DNA from: Sweltsa coloradensis
Taxonomy: Eukaryota; Arthropoda; Insecta; Plecoptera; Chloroperlidae
Reading direction: 5' to 3'
Length of the DNA stretch: 64,000 bases
Assembly: GCA_024449915.1 (NCBI GenBank)
Contig: JAMZAV010002042.1
Coordinates: 102,001-166,000 of the forward strand
The first letter of the stretch is position 1. Every line of letters starts with the position of its first letter. Of the stretch, positions 61,580-64,000 are shown in pieces. The notes beneath the pieces are model-generated. The model was given only the letters and a program-made list of their open reading frames with translations, did not search any database and was not told the origin of the DNA. Both the position numbers and the translations under genes were made by a program.

Positions 61580-62953
61580 CTGTCAAATAAGAATTTTTGG
61601 AGGAAAAAATTGCGATGTCGCTGAATTTTTGCAGAGACCTTCCTTAAATGATACTTATCAACATACTAAAACTCCCCTACAATCAGACTGGAGCTTCGGC
61701 CGCCATATTGGAAAATGGCGGCCAAAATGTGTTTGTTATCGAATATCTCCAAATTGGTTAGAGATAGACAAAATATCTCGATAACAAAAATATTCCCCAT
61801 TCAATTCCCTACAAAACAGGTGTCTTCTATAGTTTTGGTAGGGGCAACGGTTACGTCACAAAATCGTGGTTTATATGTTGCTTATTGGAGTACCAGCTTA
61901 TTTCCAAATTTTCACGCCCAGCATCAAACAATGCCCGGTAAATCCGTAAGAAATCGATTTAAATACAAAAGGACTTTTGTACGGGGTTCATGAAAGCTTC
62001 CATTAGTATTTAAAATATCAGTTCTGCGAAATCGGATTTTGCATTTACCCGGAATTTGGATTTTTCCATTGTTGGCATTTCCTAAAAAATGCCATATTTT
62101 ACTGTCCATTATTAAGCACTAAATAGTATTTGAGGGAAAGTTCTTTCTACGCACATTGAAATGACTTAAATAATGATCCGATTACAACCAAAGTTTAAAT
62201 CCAATATGACTGCTTATTCCTTATATTCACAATATGAATACTGTTTTCGTGCTGTTTTTACACTCTTTTTATTACATAATTCACTTTGATGTTGTGGATA
62301 TTAGGAATTAGCAGCCATATTGAATTAAACTTTGGTTGTAATCGGATCATTATTTGAGTCATTTCAATGTGCGTAGCAAGAATTTTTCCTCCAATGCTAT
62401 TTAGTGCTTAATAATGGACAGTCAAAAAGGGCATTTTTGAGGAAATGCCAACAATGGTAAAACCAAATTCCAGGTAAATTCAAAATTCGATTTCGCAGAA
62501 CTGATTTTTTTAAATACTAATGGAAGCTTTCATGAACCCCGTACAAAAGTTTTTTTGTATTTAAATCGATTTCTCACGGATTTACCGGGCATTGTTTGAT
62601 GCTGGACGTGAAAATTTGGAAATAAGCTGGTACTCCAATGAGCAACATATAAACCACGAATTTGTGACGTAACCGTTGCCCCTGCCAAAACTATAGAAGA
62701 CACCTGTTTTGTAGGGAATTAAATGGGGTATATTTTTGCCATTGAGATATTTTGTCTATCTCAAACCAATTTGGAGATATTTGATAACAAACACCTTTTG
62801 GCCGCCATTTTCCAATATGGCGGCCGAAGCTCCAGTCCGATTGTAGGGGAGTTTTAGTATGTTGATAAGTATTATATAAGAAAAGTCTCTGCAAAAATTC
62901 AGTGACATCGCAATTTTTTCCTCCAAACGTCAATATACGATCTTATTTGACAG
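61580..62953. repeat. 1.37-kb imperfect palindrome
   Basis: The left arm (about 61580-62265) reads CTGTCAAATAAGAATTTTTG, GCTTCGGCCGCCATATTGGA, ACAGGTGTCTTCTATAGTTT ... and the right arm (about 62270-62953) is its complement with an estimated 10% difference. The inner edge word CCGATTACAACCAAAGTTTA (62180) is matched at about 62330. The right arm has a short extra GTCAATATACGATC near its outer end. No open frame. A foldback element or an inverted duplication. Confidence 0.9.
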
Positions 62954-63104
62954 GATTATAAATATATCTCGATTTTTTTTGTCTCCATTGGCTAGGGCTC
63001 TGATCCAGACCCCGAAATGGTCAATGGTAATGGAGAACAAGTACATATTCTTACACTTTAGTTGTCCCGGTTTGTAAATTTCAAAATATGGTCACCTTAT
63101 CTAT
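62954..63104. other. Spacer
   Basis: Contains CCCGGTTTGTAAATTTCAAA, a possible outer edge of the 58.6-63.1 kb insertion. Confidence 0.35.
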
Positions 63105-63445
63105 TGAGTGTTATGGTATACACAGTGTTATTACGTTTATTAGGTACAATAGCCAACACAGTGTAATGTCGTATTTTTAGTGCGGTGGTAGACACAGTGT
63201 AATAACGTTTATAAGGTGTGATATTAAACGAAGTGTAATGTCGTATATTGAGTGTTATGGTATAGGGCTACACAGTGTAATAACGTTTATTAGGTGTAAT
63301 AGTCAACACAGTGTAATGTCGTATATTGAGTGTTATGGTATACACAGTGTCATAACGTTTTATTAAGTGTAATAGTCAACATAGTGTTATATCGTTTATT
63401 AAATGTTTTGTTCAACACAGTGTAATGTCGTATATTGAGTGTGTT
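63105..63445 (-). repeat. 36-bp satellite, fourth block (reverse)
   Basis: TATTGAGTGTTATGGTATAC ACAGTGT and AACGTTTATTAGGTGTAATA units, in the same orientation as block 3. Its separation from block 3 by 4.5 kb of other DNA implies insertion into one array. Confidence 0.95.
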
Positions 63446-64000
63446 GGTAAGTATATGTACCATGTCCTCAAGCATTTGATTTTAAATCTGAGTGTTGCTG
63501 ATGCCTTGAAACTATTTATAATATTGCACGCTTGTTTTTGCCCTTGGTAAGAAATGCTATTTGAAGGTAGTGCTCCTTTTTTGGAGTGATTTGTTATTAT
63601 AACGGTTTATCATGTATTCGCTCTCAGTGAATGCGTTAACGGTTAACGAATCCCCCATATACTTCTATTCGCATTCGGAAGTAACTGCTGTGTTAGGATA
63701 AGGGGTCAGTTTTCCGTTTGAGATTGACTTTTTGCGAGTTATGTTCTCAAAATGTAAATGGGTAGGCACAAAGAGGAAGTTGAGATAATTACGTAACAAG
63801 TCACATGAAAATCACACCCCTTGTCAGGTATCAAAAATAAATAAGTTAAACCCCTGGTCCTTTTCCACATCGTGCTTGGTGTCGACTGTCAATCATGGAG
63901 CTTACTTTTTAATGGGGTTTTACGCGCGCTCCAGACTTCTGTAACATGCATGTATTGAGGGGGATACGATTCTCTTACCACATCGCCGATCTTTGCGACT
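63446..64000. other. Unassigned DNA
   Basis: No feature seen up to the window end. Confidence 0.45.

Overview
This is an AT-rich animal nuclear window. I find no intact host gene that I can name. Nearly everything recognisable is repeat: 5'-truncated non-LTR retrotransposons (LINEs), Penelope-like elements (PLEs) with GIY-YIG endonuclease, tRNA-derived SINEs, MITE-like and foldback DNA elements, several satellite arrays and many microsatellites. Fourteen perfect copies of TTAGG, the telomeric repeat of most arthropods, together with SINE tails of an insect/crustacean style, suggest an arthropod. That is inference; the species cannot be read from the window.

Layout. 0-5 kb: mostly unassigned, with a tRNA-derived SINE (SINE-A), a reverse-strand LINE C-terminal remnant and a LINE 3' end. 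5-12.5 kb: a dense retroelement nest in which nearly every junction is a (TTA)n array. It holds a nearly full PLE (PLE1, about 5605-8320, two frameshifts), three LINE C-termini, a reverse PLE 3' fragment (PLE2) and a 65-bp satellite. 12.5-32 kb: unassigned DNA with SINE-B, a reverse LINE, the TTAGG tract, LINE 3'-UTR-like copies, a 57-bp tandem repeat, MITEs and palindromes. 32-37.5 kb: SINE-A copy 2, a roughly 330-bp repeat in four direct plus three inverted copies, then PLE3, whose RT core is removed in frame while the GIY-YIG nuclease stays open. 37.4-41.4 kb: foldback elements carrying a tRNA-like T-arm, SINE-B, and short palindromes. 41.45-44.58 kb: a 67-bp satellite with clean edges and a noisy, deletion-rich middle. 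46-48.5 kb: a MITE pair, (CACT)n and SINE-A copy 3. 52.7-63.4 kb: a 36-bp satellite that switches orientation near 54.04 kb and is split by insertions, one of them a 1.5-kb element with 35-bp terminal inverted repeats and a TAA duplication (PIF/Harbinger type), another containing a 1.37-kb imperfect palindrome.

The parts do not form a pathway; they record nested insertions. The most informative items are the self-inverted 5' end of PLE1, the hammerhead-like 3' structures shared by the PLEs, the RT-less but nuclease-retaining PLE3 reading frame, the 3' tail shared between SINE-A and a LINE-like family, and the palindromic satellite blocks.
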